In this document: positions 1 through 6,572 of the stretch, piece after piece | How positions within the stretch are numbered: position 1 is the stretch's first letter | Layout: every line of letters begins with the position of its first letter | NCBI GenBank assembly: GCA_002317475.1 | Contig: DCIS01000154.1 | Coordinates: forward strand, 1 to 12,799 | Direction of reading: 5' to 3' | From: Prevotellaceae bacterium UBA1720 | GTDB lineage: Bacteria > Bacteroidota > Bacteroidia > Bacteroidales > Bacteroidaceae | Length of the DNA stretch: 12,799 bases | Position numbers and translations under genes: made by a program | The notes under the pieces: generated by a model | The model's database searches: none | What the model was told of the DNA's origin: nothing | Seen by the model: only the letters and a program-made list of their open reading frames with translations

Positions 1-1175
1 CTAATTTCTGGTATGGCGCTATCCTTGCCAGTGAGGGACGTGGAGGCAATAGGGCACAATTACAATCCGAACTGGATGTGATGCAAAAGAATGGCATTAA
101 CAATCTACGTGTCTTGATTGGAGGTGATGGACGTGAGGGTGACCCACACCAGATCCGTCCTGTCCTGCAACCTGAACCTGGCGTATACAATGACACTATT
201 CTACGTGGCCTTGACTATCTGATGGCAGAATTGGAAAAGCGTGACATGAAGGTGGTACTTTACATGACCAATGCCTGGGAATGGAGTGGCGGTAATAACA
301 CCTATCTTCAGTGGGCAGGTATGGGTCAGCCTCCTGCTAGCAGTGACTGGCCAGGATATCAGGCATACGGATCACAGTTCTATCGTAATGAACGTGCCAT
401 GGAAATGGCTGCAAACAACACCCGTTTCCTCGTTTCTCGTATTAACACCGTTACTGGCAAACCCTACAAGGAGTCTACTGCGCTGATGGCCTGGGAACTG
501 TGTAACGAACCTCGTCCCTTTGCCAACACTCCTGAACAGAAGGTTTATTTTGAGAAATGGATAGCATCACAATCTGCACTTATCAAGAGTATTGATCCAA
601 ACCATCTCGTAACCACAGGTTCTGAGGGAAAATATGGTTGTGAGAGTGATATGGATCTGTTCCGACGTATTCACACACTTCCCACGATTGATTATTGCTG
701 TATCCATATCTGGCCTTTCAACTGGGCATGGTTGGGTGCTTACTATGCTACAGCTAAAGAGGCTTTGGAAAACCTCGGTCCTGAGGCTCCTGAGAAGCAA
801 GTGAAATATGCCTGTGAGCAGACACAAGCCTACATTGACGAGGCATACAAATTTATGGAGGGTACGGGTCGCCCCATAGTCCTTGAGGAATTCGGCTTTC
901 CCCGTGATGGTTTTCAGGTTTCTCTCAACAGTACTACGCACGCACGCGATACGTATTATAAATATGTGTTCGATATAATCCGTACTAGCGGTAAGATTCA
1001 AGGCTGTAACTTCTGGTCATGGGCTGGCACCTCACGTCCATCTCATACTTTCTGGCAACCCTGGGATGAATACACGGGTGATCCTGCACAAGAAGAGCAA
1101 GGTCTGAATTCTGTGTTTGATACGGACAAGACCACACTCAAACTGATTAAGAATTTCAGTAAACACAATAAATAA
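1..1175 (+). CDS. GH5 endo-beta-1,4-mannanase-like glycoside hydrolase, 5' end missing
   Basis: The frame is open from the window edge (first full codon at 3) to a TAA at 1173-1175, giving 390 residues; the start and any secretion signal lie outside. The visible protein begins with N-F-W-Y-G, the early GH5 barrel strand, and continues with G-I-N-N-L-R. GH5 landmarks follow: W-E-L-C-N-E-P, whose Glu (codon 507-509) is the expected acid/base, and L-E-E-F-G, whose Glu before Phe (codon 888-890) is the expected nucleophile. The overall pattern resembles subfamily GH5_7 mannanases, which cleave internal beta-1,4-mannosidic bonds in mannan or glucomannan. No carbohydrate-binding module follows the barrel. 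The secreted GH3 gene begins 11 nt downstream, so the two are probably co-transcribed. The family is secure; mannanase rather than another beta-glucanase activity is inferred. Confidence 0.88.
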   Translation, partial: NFWYGAILASEGRGGNRAQLQSELDVMQKNGINNLRVLIGGDGREGDPHQIRPVLQPEPGVYNDTILRGLDYLMAELEKRDMKVVLYMTNAWEWSGGNNTYLQWAGMGQPPASSDWPGYQAYGSQFYRNERAMEMAANNTRFLVSRINTVTGKPYKESTALMAWELCNEPRPFANTPEQKVYFEKWIASQSALIKSIDPNHLVTTGSEGKYGCESDMDLFRRIHTLPTIDYCCIHIWPFNWAWLGAYYATAKEALENLGPEAPEKQVKYACEQTQAYIDEAYKFMEGTGRPIVLEEFGFPRDGFQVSLNSTTHARDTYYKYVFDIIRTSGKIQGCNFWSWAGTSRPSHTFWQPWDEYTGDPAQEEQGLNSVFDTDKTTLKLIKNFSKHNK

Positions 1176-1185
1176 GTAAGTGATC
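1171..1185 (+). repeat. 15-nt direct repeat, copy 1 (GH5/GH3 spacer)
   Basis: The sequence AATAAGTAAGTGATC covers the GH5 stop codon and ends 1 nt before the GH3 ATG. An identical 15-mer lies 3 nt after the GH3 stop (3491-3505), so the two copies flank the GH3 gene. Function unknown. Confidence 0.7.
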
Positions 1186-1186
1186 T

Positions 1187-3487
1187 ATGAAAAAGCAAAT
1201 TTTAGTAGCTGCTATGGTCTCATGTACTTTGACAGGCAATGCACAGTTGATGCTTAAGCCTAACAATATTGATGCCATTGTTAAGGCAATGACTTTGGAG
1301 GAAAAAGCAACTCTCGTAGTTGGAACAAGCAGACAAGGTTCTACTGGTGGCAACCAAACCGGTAATGGTATGATTGGTGCCCATGCTGATGCTGTTCCTG
1401 GAGCTGCAGGTACTACACAACCTATTGAAAGACTAGGCATCCCTGCCAGCATCCTGACTGATGGTCCTGCTGGTGTACGTATCAATCCCACTCGTGATAA
1501 TGATAAGAATACCTATTACTGTACTGGTTTTCCTGTTGGTACAGCTTTGGCGTGTACCTGGAATCAGGAATTGATTGAAGAGGTTGGTAAGGCCATTGGT
1601 AATGAGGTACTGGAATATGGATGTGATGTGATTCTTGCACCAGGTCTGAATATTCATCGCTCTCTTCTTTGTGGTCGTAACTTCGAGTATTATTCAGAGG
1701 ATCCCTTCCTGACTGGTAAAGTTGCAGCTGCCTATGTACGTGGTGTGCAAAGTCAGGGTGTAGGTACATCTATCAAGCATTTTGCTGTAAACTCACAGGA
1801 AACGGCTCGTACGGAGGTGGATGAGATTGTCTCTCAGCGCGCCTTGCGTGAGATTTACCTGAAAGGTTTTGAGATTGCCGTAAGGGAAGCTAAACCTTGG
1901 ACCATCATGTCTTCGTACAACCGTGTCAATGGACCATTTACTCAGGAAAATCGTGAATTGTTGACTACTATTCTCCGCGATGAATGGGGTTTTGATGGCA
2001 TTGTCATGACAGACTGGACAGGTCAGCGCAACACTGTTGCTCAGATACATGCCGGTAATGACCTTATGGAACCTGGACAACCCGTACAGTCTCAGGATGT
2101 TGTGGAAGGTGTAAAGAGTGGTAAGTTGAAGATGGCTGATCTGGATATCTGCGTTAAGCGTATCCTTCAGTATCTGGTCAAGACGCCTCGTTATCGTCAG
2201 TACAAATACACTAACAAGCCTGACTTGAAGGCACATGCGCAGGTTACTCGTCAGAGTGCAACCGAGGGCATGGTCTTGCTGAAGAATACAAACGCTACCC
2301 TACCTCTCAGTGTCCAGCAGAAGGTTTCCGTCTTCGGTATCACCTCTTATGATTTTATTGCTGGTGGTACAGGCTCTGGTGACGTGAACAAGGCGTATAC
2401 TATTGACCTTATGACGGGATTGAACAATGCTGGTGTTAAGGTGGATGAGACACTTTCCCAGGTTTATCTCAACTATAAGAACTTCCAGTTAAGTCTTCAA
2501 GCAGCAGCTCCCAGACGTGGTTGGTTCTGGGGTAAGGAAGCAATGCCTGAGTTGGCACTCAAACGTAATGTTATTGAAAACCAAGCTGACAGATCTGATG
2601 TAGCCATCATCACTTTAGGTCGTCAGGCTGGTGAAGGCAGTGATCGTCAGGTGGAGAATGACTTTAATCTCTCTGATGTTGAGCAACAGCTTATAGCCAA
2701 CGTATGCGAGGCTTTCCATGCCAAGCAGAAGAAGGTGGTAGTGATCATGAATATGGGTGGTGCTATCGAGACTGCCTCATGGAAGGAGAAGCCCGATGCT
2801 ATCCTCCTCGCATGGCAACCTGGTCAGGAAGGTGGTAATTCCGTAGCTGATGTACTTGTTGGTAAGGCTAATCCTTCTGGTAAACTCTCACAGACATGGC
2901 CCATCTCTATCATGGATGCTCCTTCATCAAAGGACTTTCCCAACCTTCGTCAACCCAAGACCGTCAACGGTAAGAAGGAGTTTACTGACTTCACCAACCA
3001 TACTGAGGGCATCTATGTGGGTTATCGTTATTTCAACACTCAGGGTAAGGCTGTTTCCTATCCCTTTGGTTATGGTCTCAGTTATACCACATTTGAGTAC
3101 AGCAAACCCGTTGTAAAGTCATCAGGAAAAGGTTTCACTGCAAGCGTTACCGTCACCAATACCGGTAAGGTTGCTGGCAAGGAGGCTGTTGAACTCTATG
3201 TTGCTGCACCACAAGGTGGAATGGATAAGCCCAAGAAGGAACTTCGTTCTTTTGCCAAGACTCGCGAACTCCAGCCCGGTGAGTCACAGGTCTTGACCAT
3301 GACAGTTTCTGCTTACGATCTTGCTTCGTATAACGAAAACACCCAAAGTTGGGAAACAGCTGCTGGTACTTACAACGTAGAGTTTGGTGCCAGTGTCGAA
3401 GATATTCGTTGCACCGCTTCTTACAAGCAGTCAAAGAAGGCTGTGGTGAAATGTCATGATGTGATGAAACCAAGCATCAAGTTGTAA
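1187..3487 (+). CDS. Secreted GH3 beta-glucosidase (BglX-like)
   Basis: A 766-residue protein, close to the usual size of periplasmic GH3 beta-glucosidases. Residues 1-19 form a Sec signal peptide (M-K-K-Q, hydrophobic core, likely cut at G-N-A/Q), so it should act in the periplasm or at the outer surface. The N-terminal barrel (about 26-330) contains K-H-F-A-V-N and V-M-T-D-W, whose Asp276 is the expected nucleophile; Thr replaces the commoner Ser in S-D-W. The alpha/beta sandwich (about 365-590) carries G-E-G-S-D-R, with Glu483 the likely acid/base. A fibronectin-III-like domain (about 655-740) ends the enzyme. It releases terminal beta-linked glucose, and paired with the upstream GH5 enzyme it would trim oligosaccharides from glucomannan. 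Exact specificity (glucose versus xylose or mannose) cannot be read from sequence. Transcription stops at the hairpin at 3695-3729. Confidence 0.93.
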   Translation: MKKQILVAAMVSCTLTGNAQLMLKPNNIDAIVKAMTLEEKATLVVGTSRQGSTGGNQTGNGMIGAHADAVPGAAGTTQPIERLGIPASILTDGPAGVRINPTRDNDKNTYYCTGFPVGTALACTWNQELIEEVGKAIGNEVLEYGCDVILAPGLNIHRSLLCGRNFEYYSEDPFLTGKVAAAYVRGVQSQGVGTSIKHFAVNSQETARTEVDEIVSQRALREIYLKGFEIAVREAKPWTIMSSYNRVNGPFTQENRELLTTILRDEWGFDGIVMTDWTGQRNTVAQIHAGNDLMEPGQPVQSQDVVEGVKSGKLKMADLDICVKRILQYLVKTPRYRQYKYTNKPDLKAHAQVTRQSATEGMVLLKNTNATLPLSVQQKVSVFGITSYDFIAGGTGSGDVNKAYTIDLMTGLNNAGVKVDETLSQVYLNYKNFQLSLQAAAPRRGWFWGKEAMPELALKRNVIENQADRSDVAIITLGRQAGEGSDRQVENDFNLSDVEQQLIANVCEAFHAKQKKVVVIMNMGGAIETASWKEKPDAILLAWQPGQEGGNSVADVLVGKANPSGKLSQTWPISIMDAPSSKDFPNLRQPKTVNGKKEFTDFTNHTEGIYVGYRYFNTQGKAVSYPFGYGLSYTTFEYSKPVVKSSGKGFTASVTVTNTGKVAGKEAVELYVAAPQGGMDKPKKELRSFAKTRELQPGESQVLTMTVSAYDLASYNENTQSWETAAGTYNVEFGASVEDIRCTASYKQSKKAVVKCHDVMKPSIKL

Positions 3488-3490
3488 GAC

Positions 3491-3505
3491 AATAAGTAAG
3501 TGATC
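3491..3505 (+). repeat. 15-nt direct repeat, copy 2 (after GH3)
   Basis: A perfect second copy of AATAAGTAAGTGATC. In copy 1 the 15-mer leads directly into a start codon, but here no open frame follows. A 12/14 inverted match (GATTACTTACTTAC) lies at 3667-3680. The 189 nt from 3506 to 3694 hold only frames of fewer than ten codons and look like degraded or untranslated spacer. Confidence 0.65.
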
Positions 3506-3694
3506 AAAATTAGCTTAATAATAGATGTGCTTTATTCTGCTGCAGATTTCAATCTTATTTGAAGGAGTGATGTGGACATCATGACTGAAAATGAGGCAGA
3601 AAGATGAGCGGAAGAAAGTACAGATATTATTGAGGTCACTTGCATAAACACTATAAAGATAAATTTGATTACTTACTTACACATACTCTATACG

Positions 3695-3729
3695 ATAAAA
3701 CCTCGTGGCGTATTACCACGAGGTTTTAT
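3695..3729. terminator. Bidirectional intrinsic terminator between GH3 and ribH
   Basis: A perfect 14-bp stem (3695-3708 with 3716-3729; ATAAAACCTCGTGG on the left) closes a 7-nt loop. The A-run on one side and T-run on the other make it work on both strands, which suits the convergent GH3 (+) and ribH (-) genes. Confidence 0.9.
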
Positions 3730-3749
3730 TATATTAGAGGAGAAAAAAA

Positions 3750-3763
3750 CTAGAATTACCTAG
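3750..3763. repeat. Pair of CTAG motifs 10 bp apart
   Basis: CTAG occurs at 3750-3753 and 3760-3763 in the sequence CTAGAATTACCTAGG, just past the ribH stop. The longer array in the other convergent junction (6510-6553) starts with the same CTAGAATT and has the same 10-bp step. Confidence 0.5.
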
Positions 3764-3774
3764 GTCCTCATCAA

Positions 3775-4266
3775 CTATTGCAACCTTCTTTTGTAATCTA
3801 CCATCTTGATGGCTGTGATGGCACATTCGTCCCCTTTGTTACCCAGTGAACCGCCACAACGATCCAGGGCTTGCTGCATGGTGTTGCAGGTCAGCAGACC
3901 ATAGATGACAGGTACGTCATAGTCCTTGTTGAGTAGTGCAAGTCCCTCTGTCGTTCCTTCACAGATATAATCAAAGTGTGGAGTGTCACCACGAACGACA
4001 CAACCAATGGCTATTACGGCGTCAAACATACGGCTCTTGACCATCTGGCTGGCACCGAATACAAGTTCAAAACTTCCGGGAACGGTCATCACGCGTATGC
4101 GCTCTTCCTTTACGCCATGCTTACGCAGGGTCTCGACGGCACCTTGCATCAATGCACCGGTTACTTCATCGTTCCACTCACTAACTACAATGCCGAAGCG
4201 CATGTCTTCGGCATTGGGTACACTCTCAGGATTATAGTCCGAGAGGTTATGAAAGGCTGTAGCCAT
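3775..4266 (-). CDS. ribH: 6,7-dimethyl-8-ribityllumazine synthase
   Basis: A 163-residue lumazine synthase. It condenses 5-amino-6-ribitylamino-uracil with 3,4-dihydroxy-2-butanone 4-phosphate, the penultimate step of riboflavin synthesis, in the cytoplasm. Family signatures are complete: F-G-I-V-V-S-E-W-N near the N-terminus, P-G-S-F-E-L (63-68), G-C-V-V-R-G-D-T-P-H-F-D-Y (88-100, with His97 the conserved catalytic histidine), P-V-I-Y-G-L-L-T and the C-terminal G-N-K-G-D-E-C-A. The length is normal. The ATG lies 1 nt past the stop of the upstream TPR gene, so it is almost certainly translated from the same message and depends on that gene's promoter. No FMN riboswitch is present. Confidence 0.97.
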   Translation of the reverse strand: MATAFHNLSDYNPESVPNAEDMRFGIVVSEWNDEVTGALMQGAVETLRKHGVKEERIRVMTVPGSFELVFGASQMVKSRMFDAVIAIGCVVRGDTPHFDYICEGTTEGLALLNKDYDVPVIYGLLTCNTMQQALDRCGGSLGNKGDECAITAIKMVDYKRRLQ

Positions 4267-4267
4267 A

Positions 4268-4921
4268 TTACTTTACGCGTGCAATGTAAGCGTCAATCTG
4301 ACCTGACTGTACCTGGTAAGCAGCCTTGCATGCATTTGCAGCGTTGTATACCTCGAGAGCCTTGGCATTGTCCTTCAGACCGAACTCGCAAATCTCGCCA
4401 GCCTTGATCAGGTTCATTACCTTGATGTTCTCGCTACCTGCTTTGTCAGCAGCATTCTTGAAGCTCTTTACTGCATCCTCGTACTGCTTAAGGCATGCCT
4501 GGCAGTCACCGATAGCAGCATAAACAGAAGCACTTACGTTCTGGTCGTCACATGAGCTGAAAGACTTGAACTCATCAAGAGCAGCCTGATACTTACCCTG
4601 GTTGTACAGAGCAATACCTGCATAGAGGTGAGCCAGATTACCAGCATCGGTGCTTCCGTACTCGTCAGAAACGGTCTGAGCAGCCTTCAGCAAGGTTGCA
4701 ACAGAAGCGCTGTCCTGCTGTGAAAGAGCCTTCTGAGCAGCAACGATAGCATCATTAGCAGCAGCCTCACGAGGCTCGCTGATGAGGTTCTTGTAACCCA
4801 TGAAACCAAATACGATAACCAAAACTGCTGCGATAGCAATACCGCACTGCTTGCCATACTTCTCGATGAAGTTAGGCTGTACGAGAACTTCCTCCTCGAC
4901 TTTTTTCTTGTTGTTTGCCAT
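4268..4921 (-). CDS. Membrane-anchored tetratricopeptide-repeat protein (YfgM/TPR_21-like)
   Basis: A 217-residue protein with a short charged cytoplasmic tail (N-N-K-K-K-V-E-E-E), one transmembrane segment at about 26-43 and an otherwise soluble, Ala-rich helical region, presumably periplasmic. Three TPR-like helix pairs are visible at about 93-122 (A-L-Y-N-Q-G-K-Y-Q-A-A-L), 130-163 (K-Q-Y-E-D-A-V-K-S-F) and 169-200 (D-N-A-K-A-L-E-V-Y). This layout, an N-terminal anchor followed by TPRs, resembles YfgM-type proteins, which act as adaptors or chaperones at the membrane; the specific role here is unknown. It is the first gene of a two-gene unit with ribH and divergent from recF. A good promoter lies about 65 nt upstream. 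Confidence 0.85.
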   Translation of the reverse strand: MANNKKKVEEEVLVQPNFIEKYGKQCGIAIAAVLVIVFGFMGYKNLISEPREAAANDAIVAAQKALSQQDSASVATLLKAAQTVSDEYGSTDAGNLAHLYAGIALYNQGKYQAALDEFKSFSSCDDQNVSASVYAAIGDCQACLKQYEDAVKSFKNAADKAGSENIKVMNLIKAGEICEFGLKDNAKALEVYNAANACKAAYQVQSGQIDAYIARVK

Positions 4922-4986
4922 TTTATTTTTGTTTTATTTGTACATCAATTTGTAATTGCCTGCGTGCGTCTACACGAAAAGCGATG

Positions 4987-5018
4987 CAAATTTAACCAAA
5001 ATCTGTGGGATATTGAAA
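4987..5018 (-). promoter_or_regulatory. Bacteroidetes-type promoter for the TPR-ribH unit
   Basis: On the minus strand TAAATTTG (4994-4987) matches the Bacteroidetes -7 consensus TAnnTTTG exactly. A TTTC (5018-5015), near the -33 TTTG box, lies 20 nt upstream. The predicted leader is about 60 nt and AT-rich, with no Shine-Dalgarno sequence. Confidence 0.6.
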
Positions 5019-5089
5019 TGTTTAGCATAATATTTTCACTTTAAGAGCAAATATTCCCCGTTTCTTCGGGTAATTTGACCGAAAATGAT

Positions 5090-5097
5090 TAATTTTG
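5090..5097 (+). promoter_or_regulatory. Possible -7 box of the recF promoter
   Basis: TAATTTTG matches the Bacteroidetes -7 consensus TAnnTTTG and ends 5 nt before the favoured recF ATG at 5103. If it is used, the message would start at or next to the start codon (leaderless). No clear -33 box stands at the usual spacing. A small inverted repeat (TTCGG 5065-5069 / CCGAA 5079-5083) lies just upstream. Confidence 0.3.
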
Positions 5098-5102
5098 TAT
5101 CG

Positions 5103-6206
5103 ATGATATTACGTAGTCTATCCATCTTGAATTATAAGAATCTGGAAGAAGCCCAGCTGCAACTCTCTTCCGGAATGAACTGTTTCATTGGTCAGAATGG
5201 AATGGGCAAGACCAACATACTCGATGCCATCTATTTCCTTTCCATGTGCAAGAGTTCCAATTCCAGCCAGGACCAGATGGTCATTCGTCATGATGCGGAC
5301 TTCATGATGGTTCAGGGCATGTATCTCAAGGAAGACGGGACGGATGAGGAGATATCCTGTGGCCTGAAACGAGGTCAGAAGAAATCTTTTCGTCGCAGTA
5401 AGAAGGCATACAAACGTTTGGCTGAGCATATCGGGTTGATTCCTATCGTCCTTGTTTCGCCAGCTGATCACATGTTGGTAGCTGGTGGCAGTGAGGAGCG
5501 TCGCCGATTCATGGACATGATGATTTCCCAATGCGACCTACCCTATCTGGATAGCCTTGTACGTTACAACAAAGCCCTTCAGCAGCGCAATGCACTCTTG
5601 AAGATGGAGGAAGAGCCCGATCCCGATCTGCTCTCGATGTGGGAGGAGATGATGGCAAAGGAAGGTGAATTCATCTACGACAAACGTCGCCAGTATGTCG
5701 AGGCTTTTACTCCTCTGTTTCAAGAGTTTCACAACCAGATCTCCTTGGGTCGAGAAAAGGTTGAACTGCGCTATGCCTCTCATTGTCAGCGTGGTCCTTT
5801 GTTGGATGTAATCCAGCGTGATCGTCATAAGGATCGTGCAGTAGGTTATTCCCTGCATGGTATTCACAAGGACGATTTGGAGATGACCCTCGGAGGTTTC
5901 CCCTTGAAGCGCGAAGGTAGTCAAGGCCAGAACAAGACCTATCTGATAGCACTGAAACTGGCTCAGTTTGATTTTCTGCATCGAACAGGTTCACACACCG
6001 CGCCTATCCTGCTACTGGATGATATTTTCGATAAACTCGATTCAAGCAGAGTGGAACAGATTGTCAAACTCGTCAGCAGTGGTAATTTCGGTCAGACTTT
6101 TGTCACAGATACTAATCGTGACCATTTGGATGGCATACTCCGTTCTGGTGGTATGGATTACAAATTGTTTCATGTAGAAAACGGTACTATATCATGCAAA
6201 GAGTAA
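5103..6206 (+). CDS. recF: DNA replication and repair protein RecF
   Basis: A 367-residue SMC-like ATPase that binds gapped DNA and, with RecO and RecR, helps load RecA. From Met at 5103 the Walker A motif G-Q-N-G-M-G-K-T is at 30-37, the ABC signature S-Q-G-Q at 273-276 and the Walker B L-L-L-D-D at about 303-307, followed by D-K-L-D. The length matches the family. The start at 5103 is preferred because RecF proteins begin about M-I-L-R-S-L-S-I-L-N-Y; an in-frame ATG at 5085 would add six residues (M-I-N-F-V-S) with no family support. The 3' end overlaps the next gene by 13 nt, which suggests translational coupling. Confidence 0.95.
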   Translation: MILRSLSILNYKNLEEAQLQLSSGMNCFIGQNGMGKTNILDAIYFLSMCKSSNSSQDQMVIRHDADFMMVQGMYLKEDGTDEEISCGLKRGQKKSFRRSKKAYKRLAEHIGLIPIVLVSPADHMLVAGGSEERRRFMDMMISQCDLPYLDSLVRYNKALQQRNALLKMEEEPDPDLLSMWEEMMAKEGEFIYDKRRQYVEAFTPLFQEFHNQISLGREKVELRYASHCQRGPLLDVIQRDRHKDRAVGYSLHGIHKDDLEMTLGGFPLKREGSQGQNKTYLIALKLAQFDFLHRTGSHTAPILLLDDIFDKLDSSRVEQIVKLVSSGNFGQTFVTDTNRDHLDGILRSGGMDYKLFHVENGTISCKE

Positions 6207-6484
6207 AATCACTACCTTTGGGTCAGATCCTACGTCAGTTTCTGCGTGAGGAAGGACTGGAGACACCTCTCAACGAATATCGTGCCGTCAGTTGCTGGAA
6301 CGAAGTGATGGGTGAGATGGTTGCACGCTACACCACAAATGTAACCATTCGTAATGGCATTCTCTATGTCAGTCTGCGCAACCCTTCCCTACGGCAAAAT
6401 CTTCTGATGAACCGTTCTCAGATTGTTCAGAAGATTAACGCGCACGTTGGTGCCCAGATCGTTCAGAATATTGTATTTAAGTAA
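6194..6484 (+). CDS. DUF721 / DciA-like protein (short Bacteroidetes form)
   Basis: A 96-residue protein starting inside the end of recF in another frame. The pattern L-P-L-G-Q-I-L-R-Q-F-L-R, then W-N-E-V-M-G-E-M-V-A-R-Y-T and L-Y-V-S-L-R-N-P-S-L-R-Q-N-L is the DUF721 (PF05258) fold, a KH-like domain. The family includes DciA, the replicative-helicase (DnaB) loader or operator of many bacteria lacking DnaC. This version is essentially the domain alone; longer DciA proteins carry an extra disordered tail. Its place after recF is typical of Bacteroidetes and supports a role in replication. The domain assignment is firm; helicase loading is inferred from the family. Confidence 0.85.
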   Translation: MQRVKSLPLGQILRQFLREEGLETPLNEYRAVSCWNEVMGEMVARYTTNVTIRNGILYVSLRNPSLRQNLLMNRSQIVQKINAHVGAQIVQNIVFK

Positions 6485-6509
6485 CAGGATTAACTGTTTC
6501 TGTGGGCTT

Positions 6510-6553
6510 TCCTAGAATTCTAGGATTTGCTAGGTATTCCTAGGTATTCCTAG
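6510..6553. repeat. Phased CTAG array between convergent DUF721 and metH genes
   Basis: Five CTAG tetranucleotides start at 6512, 6520, 6530, 6540 and 6550, so the last four are exactly 10 bp apart. Inside are a perfect 16-bp palindrome (TCCTAGAATTCTAGGA, 6510-6525) and a tandem decamer TAGGTATTCC (6531-6540, 6541-6550). No GC-rich stem with a T-run is seen here, so the palindrome may be the only terminator-like structure in the 88-nt gap between the two stop codons. Confidence 0.65.
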
Positions 6554-6572
6554 ATCTCCTTTGTTCCATTAC

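Noticed and set aside
2003..2020. GH3 with altered nucleophile motif (T-D-W instead of S-D-W) as an inactive enzyme
   Set aside because: The catalytic Asp276 is intact and Thr at this position is a mild change seen in active GH3 enzymes, so loss of activity is not supported.
6510..6525. Intrinsic terminator at the 16-bp CTAG palindrome
   Set aside because: The stem is AT-rich with no loop beyond the palindrome centre and no proper T-run, so it is weak as a rho-independent terminator; it is recorded as a repeat instead.
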